Positions 47,201-62,200 are shown, counted from the first letter of the stretch. The stretch is 64,000 bases of DNA from Eopsaltria australis (GCA_034509425.1 JAVTVJ010000344.1:727872-791871), one strand, 5' to 3'. Made by a program: numbers and translations. The notes: generated by a model from the sequence alone, not told the origin.

Positions 47201-50200
47201 CCTGTCTGTTCCTACAAGCAGCAGCTGCACTGAGGGTGAGCACGGCACAGTTTGATAGCAGCTGTCAGCATTGTTCAGGGACCCGACTTAGTGTAAAGAA
47301 CAATGGAAGGGCCATGCTGCTAAAGTGCAGTGTCTTTCAAGATAAGAAAAGATATAGTAATTTAACGGTTTAGACACCTATTATGGGCATGAAAGATCAT
47401 CAAACTTCTTTTCAGGGTGCAAATAGGCTGGACCAATCTGTAACAGTAGAAGATGCAATCGAGTGGCTTCTGGTGTCACACTACCTAAAATACATGCATA
47501 TGATAATTCTTGAGGATAGGAGGGAAAGGTCATTTTGCTAGCTGGTACTAACTTGCCTGGTTTCTCTTGACTAAATAAAATTCTGCATTTTTGCCAGGAT
47601 TTGCCTTTTCCCCCCCCTTTCCTTTCTGTCCTGAAGGGCCATTGTTTCCTGACACCAGATGATTCAGGAGTTTCCCAACTGGTTTCCTTCAGCTAGAGAA
47701 ATTCCTGTTACTCCTGTGCAATGTGTGAATTCTGGAAAGGAACAAAGACTTTTCAATTACTGGGAATAATGTTTTGAGATACAAAATTATATTAACTATG
47801 TTTAGTTTATACTTTTTATTTCTAGTTGATAAGAGGGAAGCATATTAGAGGACAGAATATGAGGATAAAGACTTATAGTCTCATAGGACTGGGACTTTTC
47901 AGAGAATTTGCCTACAAAATCAAAATCCAGGCTTTGGAATAGGTGTATATTAAGCACATACAAAACAGAATGAATAAATTGACACATTTTTAAAAAAAAC
48001 TAATATAGTTGGACTCAGTGAGCTTGCAAGCAGTGCTAATCCTCTGTGTTGATTAAAAATTCTTACTTCAGGAAAAAACCCTGGATGATGCTTGCTTATT
48101 AACAGTCATGCTTCTGGCCTTACACTTATCCTACATGTTATTGAAGGCTTTTACCATGGGGCAGCAGTCTGGCTAAACAATCTCCTTTCAATTTTCTTAA
48201 AATAGCACCATTTAATATTTATTATATTAGAGTAGGATGAAGTAGCAATTTTGCTAGATAAATAATGAACAAAGCAGAAACCCTCAAGCATAAGTGCCTG
48301 CATTAACTCCTTGGCATTGCTGCAGTTGCAGGCAGTGTCCACTTCTGAGGTTAAGGAATAATCTGGATCATAGTATGAAAGAATTAGGTAGACTATTATG
48401 GTTTAACTTGAAGGGTTATTTTGGCTTCTTTGTGGGTGGTTTGAGATTTTTTTGTGTTCTGTTTCATTATTTGCTTCATTTTTTGTGGGGTTTTTTTCTT
48501 GAGATGTGTCCAGAAAATAGCAGGTTCATGTTAGGGAGTATAAGTGACAGTTAAATTTGTGTATCTAGGTGTGAACAGTGCAAGATTAGATTTACTTTCT
48601 AATCAATAAACTAGTTTTAGGAATAGAATATGCAAATATCTGAATGAGGAATACAAGCAGCAAACTGGAAACTTTCTTCAGCACTGCATTTTTGTTGCAT
48701 GATTTCAACATGCCACTGAGAAGCCAGGTATGTCTTATTTTTCCTGTTGAGGTGGGTTGCTAATGATTTTGTGAAATATGTATCTTTTGGACTGACAGTG
48801 CTCCTGAGACAGATTGAGTTGTTGGCCTCCGAGAGGCCTCTCCACTGTTGCATGAGGTGATTGGCTAAAGGATTAGCAAGATGTGGGATTATTTTTTCTC
48901 TCTTGGCTGTGGTTGCCAGCTATCTCTGGGATTGTAGTGTGTGAAGCTTAAGAGGATGAGGTTAACCTCTTGAGGGTTTATTCTTATGAGTGTGTAGTTA
49001 ATCCTTAGAAAGCCTATAAATAACTAGGCTGTATGTTTCATTATAAAATAGAAATACAGACTAGAGCAGAAATGAATGCAGAATTTAGTGCAAGGGAAGA
49101 GCTAAGCAGCTGTAGCATTACTTTAGATCCTTCTCAGCCATGATCTGAATTATGTGCTGAGGGAGGGGAAATTGCCTAGTTCTTTCAAATTAAATAAAAT
49201 GAGATCTAGTGAGCACAAGACACTCTCCTCACTTTTAACATAAAGTCCCTAACCCCAAGTCTAAATTACTGAACTCTGGCAGGAGAAGTTTTATAGTGTA
49301 GTAACATCCTGGGTTATTTTTCATATTTTAGAACCCATAGAAACCTTCGTTTTATCCAAGGATTCAGTCTTGTAGCTGCTTTTAGAATACAAAGGGTCCC
49401 AACTTAGTTTACTTAAAAATAGTTAACAAGGGAGCAAGGTATTTGTCAGCATGATAGTCAGTATTCTCAAAATACCAGTCCCCAAACAATGGTCAGATTT
49501 TTACTGTTACAGCCACTAAGCTTGGAGGAAAAATGAAGAAGTGGTATTGATGTGTACTGGTAGCTTGACCTACTCAAAAGAGAGAATCTGGGAGAAGGTG
49601 TGTAAAATATGAAAGAATGGTGTTAACCAAACTTGGTTTCCTCTTTACACCGCACTCCCACACACCCACTTTCTGTGGGCAGATGGGAAATGAAAACTCT
49701 TGGAGCAGCAATATAGAGGAAGGTAGTATCTAAGCAAGACAATTTTCTGCAGAAGAAGGTATTCTCAGTCATTCTGGAAAGGACAAAATTGCATCCAAAG
49801 GTCAAATGGAATTGAATTGCAGGCCAGACCTCCCTTGTCTTGCAAGGCTTCATGTGGGGTTGATGGGAAAAGCTCCACCTTGGATCCTGCCCAAAAAGAA
49901 AAACGAAAGAACCTCAGGTGGCTCTCATCAAGCTCTGATATCAAATCAAAGGTGAGATCAAGTACACAGTTATAAATTTGTGAAGCCTAAGAGCTTTCAG
50001 GAAAGGAGTGAAAGGATGACCGTTGAACAAAAGTATTGCTAGCTAGTGTTAAAACCTGAAGATACGCAGCTTCAGCTGTGAGTGCAGAGAGAAGGCAGAT
50101 TCTTATGAGATAACACGTGAGGTACCAAATGTGAGTTGGTACCTCTTGCTACATTCCTTTTTACTGAGTGTTGGGGACATAGCTTGTACACATTAAATGC

Positions 50201-53200
50201 TGTAGAGCTTAAAACTGGTCTGTTTTGGAGCTGAGGTAAATGGTAAGTTTGGAAAAGCATGTGTGTAAATGAAAGAAATTCTAATTGGAACATGTGGTTT
50301 CAGGAAGGGTAAGATAGAAGGATTTGGTATTGAAGACTTGATTTATTCATTTTGTGAACTTGGCTCCAAATTATTTGGTTAGACTGGTTTGAAAAGAATG
50401 GTTTTGATGGAATATAAGGGACTGAAGCTGGATAAAAACACTGGAGTAGTGCAGTTGAAAGCAAGAATTTGCAGGATGTGGTTGGAGCAGTATGTGTGTG
50501 TATTCATATATGTAATCAGCACAGAGGGTAAGTTATTTTATCCCAGAGGAAAGTATTACTTCCTCTAGAAAGTGATTCAACTCACTTCTCTTGGTTCAAG
50601 TGTATAGGCAGAATAGCTTACCATGATTGAAGATAGTGATAAAGTGGATAATATTCATAGAAACAAAGCTATTAAGTAAAAGGAGACAAAATGAAGAGAT
50701 GTACATAATTTTTCTCTTACAAATGTCTGCTTTGCGTTCATACTTGGTGAGATATGTGGGGGAATTTAGAGTAGATAAAGAGTCAGTAGGCTGTGATAAA
50801 ATGTGATGTAACTTTCAGTCTGGAAGGTAGTTGGAAATATGATATGTTCGGAGGGGGAAGGAGTTGGGTGGGAGATGTGAATTGGTTGGTGCAGACAAAA
50901 GAAAAAGTCAGCTTGGACTGCATATGAAGAGAAATTAAATGTAAAGGAGTTAGTTGAGTTAAGGATGAAGGATGGTTGTGTTCATGGAGTTGTCCCATGT
51001 AAGCATGGGTAGGAACAGAGAAAATTGTTGGGATTTAGTATGTTGAATGAACTCCAAGTTGGCCTACTTTGCAGTAGAAGTGGTGCAAAGAACGAACCAT
51101 ATGGATTTTGAGAAGGACACACTGATAAACTGAGGTGAGCTAATTGCTACTGTGTGGATGGGAGTGATGTGGACTGCACAAAATATACCTCTAACTAGGT
51201 GCCAGTGTCAACCATGGAGTCACTGAGAGTAGGAAGGTGCAGAGGAAGATACACAAGTGCTGTAATACTAAACGTTGGAAGTGTACAAGAAAACAGGAGC
51301 CTGCTTGCTATGTTTTTTATGGGGGAAGAGCAAGACAGGCTGCTGAGGTGGGGACTGTGTGGGAGGACTAGACAAGAAGCTTGCTTTCCTTATTCTTGCA
51401 TAGAGGGAGGCTAGCATAGGCAGTTAGGATAACTTTACGAAATAGTAAAGGCTTGACAAAGACACAGTTTTCACAGCATTTTGTTGTACCTCTTCAATAT
51501 GCATAAGAGTCCAATTGCAGAATTTCTGTTATCTAGTAACTGCATTATTTTTTAATTTTTCAGAGTACTTGCTGAACTACCAGGGTTGCTATCTTGTGCA
51601 ACAGTTAATTGCATGAAATTAATGCTTAACTGCCTGGAACAGTATCTAGTACTGTTTCTAAAGGTGCTGGCTAACTGGCTCTTCAGATTGAGTACTTACA
51701 AGCAGCAGTAGTGAGGAGGTAAAAGCAAGAATTAGTAAAAGTGCTTAAATGCATGTTCAGAAGTAATTGTTGTTTAGTGTGTCAAAGTCATTGTGGAACG
51801 TAGACAAAATGTACAAGATTCTGGTCTTGGCTTGGAACACTAAGTAAAGATGGGTGTAATGCTTTTCTTATGACAGTCATATTTTTAATTTTTTGATGTC
51901 TCTGAAATCGACTTTTCTAGTTAGTAATAGCGGGGACAAAAGAGTGGTGAGTATAATTTCAAATCCTCTATTTAACTTCTGGATTTCAATTTACCATAAA
52001 GCCTTGCTACTTAATTATTTCAGTCGTGTTCAGCAAGAGTTAAATTTCTGGAGACTAAAAGAGCCTGGAAGTAAAATAAATACTTTTTAAGATAATCATA
52101 CGTCAATAATAAAACTCTCTGGAGTAATATCTGTAAGTCGTTTCCAAATTGGTGCTTGCTTGAACTAGTTGTTTTTGGCAGCTGTGCAGCAGGAGCATGC
52201 TTTTGAAGTGGTGTTGGATGGTGGTGGTATGCTAACAGTAGCTAAAAAGGCAAATACATAGATTTGAGGTTAGAAGGTGAGTAATAGCAGGAATTTATGG
52301 TTGCCGCAGAAATGAAATGTGCTGGCAGTTTCTGCAGACCAGAAGCAGTGTGTGCTGACAGCTTCATTCTAGAGACTTCAGGCTTGCATCTGAGTCTTCA
52401 GAGAAGGCAATATGTACTTGTCTAAAATTAAAGAAAAGCTTTCTTCTTGAACTGACTTAGACTGACAGTGATAAAGGAATGTGAATGGTTTCAGAAAACC
52501 AACTTTTGTCTTGTCTGGACCAGGAGATTTTAAGATTTTAGACTGTGGTTCTGAATTTTTTAGTTTCATTTAGAGTCTGGGAAGTCCTTTTGTGGAGACA
52601 TGTTTTCCCAAGCAAGGATCATTTTTTCTGTGATGACTCTGACTCTACTCCTCCTCTCCTGTGGCATCTGTTTTTCACAAAGGCTTGTCTGGCTCTTCCA
52701 TTGTGGCAGCTTTTTAATCCTGGCTGCCTTCAACTTTGCTGTTTATCCCTTATTTCTTCAGAATTTAGCCTAAGAAAAGAAAAAAAAAAGATTTTATCTA
52801 GTTAAAAACAAGGCAAGTAACATAATTAATACATGTTAAAAACATGGCCTTCTGATTAACTTTTTTTTTTTTTTTTTTGCTATGAAGTGTTTGAGACAGA
52901 AACTGTTCATAAGACAGCCCTGGAATACACATTTTTAGAAAAATAACTATATGTACAAGCACATAGAAGGTCTATATTTTTACACAGAAGTATAAACAGT
53001 CAATATGTATGTAACATATACCATAAATTATATATACTGTTCTGTATATATCATATGTAACAATATATTAATGATACATTGTGTAAAATATTGTGTATAT
53101 ATCATATAAAATGTGGTGTGTCTGAACATACATAAAAGGTTATACCAGCAAAGGGGCTTCTTTAGTTTTTGGGCTGCTTGCTGTGGTGCCATTATAACTG

Positions 53201-56200
53201 CTGATACAAGCTCTACTCCTGCTTCAGTGGGTCTGCACGTGGTACAACCTACAGAGTTTTAGGTTGACTTGCAGTGCCTAAAAGCACAGAGGAAGGAAGA
53301 AAACCCTTTTCTGTTGGCTAAAGCCTTTGTGTGGGTGCAGCTACAGTAGTTGAGTGTTAATGCACCTTGGGGAGAAGATGTCATTGAACTGGAAGAATTC
53401 CATCTGCTGGCGATGCCCCGCATCCTCGCTGCAGGGCTGTGCCCGCATGGGGTGGGATGATCCACAGGGGCTTCACAGCATAGACAGGCTGCTAGTGCAG
53501 ACCTACTCCAGTGAAAACGCCAGTCCTGCTGGCAGTGCTGTATAATTATTCCCTCTATTATAATGGGATGTTAGAAATCCTGCCATCTAAGAATTATCGA
53601 TAAAAATTTGTTAAGTAGTTAATAGCTGATCACATTAGTGGAAAAACAGCTGATGGGCTTATTCACTGGGTGCGGTGGCAAATCATTTGGGTGGGGTCAC
53701 CCACACCTGTCATTTACTGTTTACAGAAGTGATCTCAAGTGTATTATCTCTTATCTTTCTAATTCTGGTGCCTGGGCTTGCTCTCAAAGATGCCAAAAGA
53801 AAAGGCAGTGAAACCTAGCTGTTTACAGTAAGACCAGAAGGCACAGTGAAGATAAGAGTTGCTGCTCAGATTTGTACTAAGGGAAAGATAACAGTCCTTT
53901 CTCCCTTGCAATTTATAGTGGTAATGGGGAAACTAATCAATGGTTAATAAGTTACCCTTGAATAATAATTTTTAAATGCTTTTTGAATTATATTGGGAAG
54001 CATTGAAGACCTGTTTCTCAGTTCTGTAGGTGTAAAGCTAACTACAGTATTAAAATTTAAGAAGGGGATCTTGTGATTCAGCAGAATGGTACTGGCCATG
54101 TAATTAATAGCAGTCCAAGCCTTTCTGGTGTTGGAAGACTTTTTTTGTTTTCTCTTTGCATTGAAAAAAATCCAAAATTTCTCATAAAAATAGAAAATAT
54201 TCTAGAATGCAAGCTAAAGAATACAGAATCAGATTCAAATAATGGGTAAGCTTGGAAGAGACCACAGGAGGGCAATTGGTCCTACCTCCCTGCTCAAGCC
54301 AGGTCATCCCAGAGCACATGGCACAGTACTATGTCTGGATGGTTCTTGAATATCTCCCTTGAGAGAAACTACAAAACCTCTCTGGGTGATCTGTGCCAGT
54401 GCCCAGTCACCTGCACAGTAAAGAAGTTTTTCCTTGTGTTCAGGGGGAGCTTTCTCTGCATCAGTTTGTGCCCATGGCTTTTGTCCTATTGCTCAGCACC
54501 ACCTGGATCCATCCACTGACACCCTCCCTTCAGATACAGACATTGATGAAGTTCCCACTGTTGTCTTTTCTTGAGGCTGAACAGGCCCAGCTCTCTCAGC
54601 CTTTCCTCATGGGAGAGGTGCTCTATTCCCCTAATCACCTCCACTGGGTGAAGGCTTCAGTAGGGCAGAGTAGAGAGGGCAAGATCACTTCCCTTGTCCT
54701 GCTGGCAGTGCTCTTCCTGATGCACCCCAGGACACCATTGGCCTTCTTGGCCACCAGGACACACTGCTGGTCATGGACAGCTTATTGTCCACCAGGAACA
54801 CCAGGTCCTTGTCCACAGAGCTGCTTTCTAGCAGATCAGCCCCCAGTCTGTGGTGGTGTCTGGGGTTATTGCTCCCCCGTGCAGGGCCCTGCATTTGTCC
54901 TTGCAGAATTTCAGGCAGTTCTTCTCTGCCCATCTCCGCCCCACTGAGGCCTTTCTGAAGGGCTACACTCCGGGGTATGGCCACTGCTCCCATCTTTGTG
55001 TCACCAGTGACCTCCTGAGGAGGCATCTGTCTCTTTGTCCAAATCACTGATGAGGAAGATAAACAGTTCTGGGGTTATTTTAAACCTTGGGGTACAGGCT
55101 TCCAGCAAGGCTTCATGGTATTTTGAAGTAGCTTCATGGATTACTTTGAACACGTTGCTGGACCTTCTGTATCTTATTTTTTTTCTTTTAATAGTTAAAG
55201 TGACACAAGGGCTTAGTGTACTTATAATCTTTGTATCAGTGAAGCACTGAAATACAACTTCTCTGCCTTATTTCAGTTATCTTAGAGCTGAAATTAATTT
55301 GTGAAAAAAGAACTGTTTGGGGAAGAAAAGAAAAGAACTGTGTGTGGCAAACTGTCTTTGTCCCAGTATAGCATCAGTCTTCTGTTTTATGAGAGGAAAT
55401 TTATGCAACCCTTTACTGCTTAAAAATGTTGTTGTGCAGTTGATACTTATTAGTGTGGTTTGCGTTGTCTGAACAAGCAAAAACAGGAAATGGGAAAAAC
55501 TTTGTTAAATTTCTGAATAGAAAGCTCTTCAAACTTAAGTTAACTTACATCTTTCTGACTCGGATATTTGCTTTCTGACATATATTGTCTTCTCAGTAAA
55601 TTCATGGAGTTTCATTTGCTTTTTTTGTGGGAGTGGAAAATCAATGTGAAAACCCCAAGACTCTACCCTATACATCTCCTTTAAAAAAACATGAAAAAGG
55701 AACAGTGGTTTACCCATGAGACAGTTGGGCCTTTAAATAATTGTGCCACTGCCACATAAATTCTGTATGTGTGAAATATACAGTTTCAGAATATATATAG
55801 CTTTTGCCAATGTTGTCCTTTTATAGACTTAAATTTCTGTAGGACAATGACATTTCATGTGGTTTATAGATGGAAGAGACTTCCTGAAGACACTGTTCTT
55901 TGTTTCTGAAGGGACATTCTCTTCCCACATTAGGCACTGTGTCTTGTTCACATAAGGGTAGTTTTCAAACAACTTCTACAAACCCACATTCTTGGGTCAT
56001 TAGCTAGAGATGCAGTGATGGGCACTTTAAAGTTTGTTTATTGAGCTAGAGTGTCAGAATAACTGATTTAGAAGACAAGGAAACAAGGAAACCAAATTGA
56101 CCAAAACAAATATTTCAAAGGAAGTAATTAAAAAATTAAGAAATTGTCATAGTACCAGACTCATTTTTCTAAAACTTGTTTAAGCAGGAAGACAACAGTA

Positions 56201-59200
56201 AGCAAAAGTAAGTCACTAGCAGGGGTGCTACAAAGATGATTAAAGAACTGGAGCATCTCACTTATGAAGAAAGGCTTACAGACTTTGGCCTGTTCAGCCT
56301 CGAGAAGAGATGATTGAGAGGAGTCCTCATCAATGACTGTCAGTATCTGATGGGAGGATGTCAGAGAATGGATTCTGGCTCTGCTCGGTGGCACTGAGCA
56401 ATAGGACAAGAGGCCTCTGTCACAAACTGATGCACAGGAAGTTCCGTTTGAATATGAGGAGCAACTTCTTTACTTTGTGTGTGACCTAGTGCTGCAACAG
56501 ATTGTGCAGAGATTTTGTAGTCTCCCTCACTGGAGATACTCAAGAACTACCTGGACATAATCCAGTGCCAGGTGCTCTGGGATGACCTGACTAGAGCAGG
56601 GAGGTTGCACCAGATGTCCCCCTGTGGTGCTCTCGAAGCCTCAGGCAATCTGTGATTCTGCAGTCTGTGAATCATGAAATCAGTAAGGTTGGAAGGGACC
56701 ACTGGAGGTCATCTGATCTACTTGCTGTCACTCAAACAGGACCACCTAGACTCAGTTGTGCAGGACCATGTCCATACAGCTTTTGAGTATGTTCAAGGAT
56801 GGAAACTCCAAAGTTCCCTGGGCAGCCTCTGCAAGGGCTTGGTCCAAAATGGGTGTGTTCTAATGTTCAGGATGAACCTCCCATGTTTCAGTCTGCATCT
56901 ATTGCCTCTTGTCTTGTCATTGGGCCAGGCAGTGGTGGGCTATAAAGATAAAGGACGGGGGTGTGTAATATGAGGAGGGGCTGAGAGACCTGGGACTATT
57001 TAGCCATCTCTAGATGTACTGTTGGATGCTCTCCACTTTGTCCACGTCTCTTGTAAGAAGAAATACAGAACAGGACATAATAATCCAGCTGTAGTTTCAA
57101 CAGTGGTAAGTAGAGAAGAAGGATCCCCTCCCTAGACTTGCTGGCAATACTTTGTCTAGTGCAGCCCAGGATGCCATTCACCTGCTTTTCCACAAGGGAG
57201 CATTGCTGTTGGCATTCACAATTTGGTATGGAAGGACATTTTCTCCAAAGCTGCTTTCTAGCTGTGTGGACCTGAACATATATGAGTTTATGGTATTGTT
57301 CCATCGTGTGTAGGATATTGCACTTGCCCTTCTTGAATGTCATGAGATTCCTGTGAGTCCATTTTTCCAGCTCTCTCTCATTCACACTTCTCTGTGAATG
57401 TCTGGTATATCAACCACTCTTCCCAGTTGTGTACTGTCAACAAAAGAAAGCAAACTCAGACCTTAGTATTGTAAATTGCTGCGATGGTACTGAAGATTGG
57501 GGTTGAAATAGATCAGAAGGAAGTGTCTTGTGGGGCCTACTAACACACTTTGTGGGGTGATATTATCAAGGAAAAAGAAACATCTAGAAGCATTGAGAAG
57601 GAAACATGGCAGCTGCTGCCAAAGTAAAATTGGGAAATGGAGCAGTAAGGAGTACATATTTATTTCATAAATTTATTTATTTCATAAATAAATCTGTTCA
57701 CCTATAACAGAAAGGTTTGGATTGGGAGAAATCTTCAAAGATCAAGCCCAACCCCTTTGCCATGGGCAGGGACACCTTCCACAAGACAGGTTGCTCAAAA
57801 TCCCATCCATCCTGACTTTGAACACTTCCAGGGATGGGGTATCCAGTGTCTCACCACCCACAACATAAAAAGTTTTGTCATTATGTCCAGTATAAACTTA
57901 CCATCTTTTACTGTAAAACTACTGGCCCTGGTAAAAAGTCTTCTTCCATTTTCTTACAGACCCACTTTGTATATAAACATCACAGTAAGGTGTCCCTGGA
58001 CCCTTCAGGCTGAACAATTCCAACTTCATCTTTTTTTCTTAGAAAAGGTGTTCCAACCCTCTCGGATAATTTTTGTGGACCTTCTCTGTAACCTGCTGTA
58101 GCAGGTTAATGTCTTTCTTGCATTGTGGACCCTAGAGCAGGGCATGGTACTCCAGTAGGCATCTCGTGATTTAGAGGGAAGAAGAGGGGCAGAATCACTT
58201 CCTTTGACCTGCTGGCCAAATTCTTTTGATGCAGCCCAGGATACAGTTGGCTTTCTGGGCTGCAGATGCAATAATCCAATGATATATCTTCTAGCACCAC
58301 CCAGTACTTTTCAGCAGAGCCATTTCCAAACTCTTCATCTCCCAGTCTAGGAATTGCCACAGTGCAGGTACTAGACATTGCATTTGGCTTTGTGGAGCCT
58401 CGTGAAAACTTCAGGAGATGGTGCCACTTCTCACGGCTGTCAAAGTCCATCTTGATGTCACCCCTTCCCTTAAGTGAATGAATTGCACTGCACAGCTTGG
58501 TGTCGTGCAAATTTGCAGAGGGCACAGTCAGTCCCATTACTGTGTTATTGATGAAGATATTGAGTGGTATGGGTCACATTTTGCACTCCTGAGGGACACC
58601 ACTAGTTACTGTTTTCCACAGAGTAGTGAAGCCATTGACTCTTTGGGTTAAGTTTCATTGACTCCTCAGATGCAGTCATCCAGCCAGTTCCTCATCTGTG
58701 TAAAAATCGATTCCTCAATGCACTATTTCTTTGAGTGGCAAGAATTTTGTGAGGGACCATATCAAAGGCATACCACAAGTATTAAGTAGATGGTATCTTT
58801 TACTCTTCTCATGTCTGTGGATACAGTCACTTTTGTGGAAGAATGTAAGTTTTTCCGAGAGATTGTTTGTTGTCCTGAAATATGTTTTTCCCTATAGCTG
58901 AAAAACTCTCTGGAAAGTACTTACAGAAATGTAAATGCAAGTCTTAATTGATGGCTTAGACTGTCTCATGAGTTTCCTCCTGTCAAATTTGACTGCTGGT
59001 ACTGTGGGTTGTGCATGTGGGGTTTTTGGGTTTTTTAGGATGAAGGAAAAAATGGGATGTGACAGGAGAATAGTCTTGAGTTACTTCCTTTCTTGAAAGG
59101 TTATATTTGCAATACTGGTTATAAGAATATTTCTAAACAGTGAGGGAAAAGGTTATTCCTTGATCATCTACCTGTATGTGCTCAGACAGTGGCCCTCTTG

Positions 59201-62200
59201 TGTTTGTTGGCCACAGATATTTGAGGCAGGCTCCTTATGAAATTCAAGGAAACAAATAAAAAAACCTAGATGATGTCCCTTTAGAAAGGAAGTGAATATG
59301 ATAATGAAACTGAACACAGTAGTACCTGCTTCTCTCTCACGTCTTTCTGCCTGCTTGAGTAGAACAAAATCACATTTCTTCTGTTTTACAAAAGTTGACA
59401 TGAAATAGCATCCTTTACATTTTAGGTCTCTAAATGACTTGTGTCTTCCAGATATTTTTTCAGAACACATCTGTGGTGCTTGGGGGCATCTGTTGATAGT
59501 ATTACTGATGCTAGTGCTGATAAGATTTTGGGAAAAATGTTCTGTGTTTATTTTTCAAGTATTTATTTAGAAAAGCACAAGAGAAGATAGCTGTTGTAGT
59601 ATGGGACAAGGCATAACCTTTTTTCCACTGTTCATTTACAACCATGCCTGAAATTTTAATTCAGTGCTTTTCAAGAGATACAGAAGAGTCCATCATACAT
59701 CTGTTTAAGAACAGATTAAAGATCTCTTCATAGCTGGACTTTGCCTAAAATGTGGGAGGTAAAAAGCTGTAGTACTTTTAAAATTGTTAGGAGGTGCTTG
59801 CTCAGAGACAATAATGCTGGTTTTTTACGTGCTGAGTTTTGGGTCTTTATGGTTTGGTTATGGAGATGCTGGGAAACAAAAATCCGAGGCAATAAAACCT
59901 ACATCTAAAGAGTACAGTAATATGAGTTTGTAATTCCTTTTCTCCCTTTGCAAATATGAAGGATTTCTGGGTTTGCAACAAAATGGTGGGTGAACTACCA
60001 ATGCTTTTAAAATCACTGCTGTGGCTAATTATCTTAGTGCAATCACTTAAGTATGCATCATTGCACTCTTCTCTACCTTCCCACTTTCCTCTGAAAGTGG
60101 ACACAGCCTTTGCTCTGCAAGTAATGATAATAATTGGTACTAAGACAGACCTGTTACTCATCCTTTTTTGAGCACATTTCTTATGGCAGATGTCTAGTTT
60201 TTAATTAACTGCTAATGAACATGCCTAGTAGACCATGATACTGCTGCCAACCTACTCCGTTTTATATCTCACTGCTGCTAAGCTCTTAAAAGGTTGCAGA
60301 GCAGGCATTAGTGTCTTTGAAGTGATGGGAAAGTGATTATATGCATAACATAATTGTTTGTAGGATCTACTATGGCAAATGTTTAGTTACTGAATGCATC
60401 TGGTGAACATTGCTGTTATCCGTCTCCCTGGTCTTTATTTTCTTCCTTTGTGTACAGCACATATTCCTTTTATCCCTTCTACAAAGATAATACAATATGC
60501 TTTTAAAAAATTAAAGTTTTTTAAATGAAAAGATATGAACTCCTGAAAAGGATCATCTTTATGGGTGATCCCTCATCTCTTAGGGAGAGCTTCAAATCTA
60601 TTATGAATAAGTGATGTATATGCAATAGATCAGTATACTAAAGTCCTAAACGGCAATGAACACTAGATAATAAACATGAAATCAGGACAAAACTTTGGTG
60701 GCTTAAAAGACCATGATCAGGAATGCAGTCTTAATAGAGTTTCATGTTGTGCCGTATTTATGGCTCTTTGTGTACCATGCCTGTAAGTAACCATTTGCAA
60801 AGCTAAAGAGGTGTGCAGAGCAGCTTTGCAATGCACTTTCAGCTCTCACACCACACCTTGCCCATTGCTCCGCACTGCCTGTGTGCAATACCACCAGTGA
60901 ACACAGCACACAACCCTCCTACTCTCAACTTCAGAACCTTTTATAGAGCATTAATCAGTTCCTCATTTCTCAGACTTTCATAATGCATGGTATGCAAGCT
61001 ACGAACCAGAGCCAGGGAAGTGGTAGGTAACATGCCCCTAACATTTCTTAAAATGTTAACCTATGCTTCCTGAAATCAAATGGATTAACTTCTTTGCTAA
61101 TTAAACCAAGCAGGAAAGTGATGAGTAAGGGTTATCTTCATACACTTCCCAAATGGTAGGGATAAGAAGGGAAACAATTTAACTTCTGTTCCCTGTTTTG
61201 ACCTTCCTGTGGTCACCCTGCAAAAGTTGCTAATTTGAGCTTTTTGTTGGAGGAAGGAGGAGGCTTTTCTCCGTGAAACCAGTTTGGAAGGAATAAATTG
61301 TTTTTTATTCTTAGGCAGTTGCACACCAAAACTAGGCAATGTGGGGTGTTTGTGCAGCTGGAAACAAGTAAGTCCAATGCCAGCAATGCTGCACAGCACT
61401 GCTGATTCATGTTGTCTCAGAGCTGGAGTGCAGATGACTGACCTGGCTGAAGTGGCCAATGAGGAAGGAGGTGACTAAATTACTGTTTCTGAGAGAGGCT
61501 GCCAAAATAACAGGTTATTTCGTGTTTTGAGGAAATGTGCTGGAAACCACTAAAGTCTTGTTAAAGTCTGTGTGAAGGGGGATGTCTTATTGTTCTTTAG
61601 AGACTGGATCCAAAAAACAAACCAAACCCCTGCAGTCCTGTCAGACTTTAGAGTGCTCCTTACTGATAGCTCTTCAGTGAAATGAAGCTTCACTAGCAAA
61701 ACCTGATTGATATTGTAAAAAGTGGTCTACTGCATTAACTGCTTAAAATGAGAATGATTTTAATGCTTCCTTCAAACTGTTGCCTTTTGTGTTGTTGTAA
61801 ACACATTAAATTAGAAGAATAAGAAGTAGTTTTCTTTTACCTTGTTTTTTGAACGTACTAAAAAGGGTGGTGATCAGATGTATATATTGAAGTGTGGACT
61901 AACATGGCTTTTTATGCAGCACTTGAAAATAAATTCCTGATACATGGTGTGAGAAAGATTTGGTAAACTTGTCGCTTCAAAGAATCGACTAAATGGATTG
62001 TGGTAAATTTAAGGTTTTTCTTGCACCTCAAAATAAGTAAATGATTGCTGCATGATGGTTGGGACAGGAGAAAAGTGAAAAATTAGCAAGTGCAGTCCAG
62101 AGTTCTTGAATGTCAGCTCCTGTGTCTGCATAATTATATAAACATGTCTTGGAATGGGGTTAGGAGAAGTAAAAGTGTAGGAGTTCAGTAGTTATATATA

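Noticed and set aside
54393..55047. Open frames of 120-184 codons near 54.4-55.0 kb
   Set aside because: They sit in the CR1 copy at 54217-55105; none is an intact CR1 protein frame.
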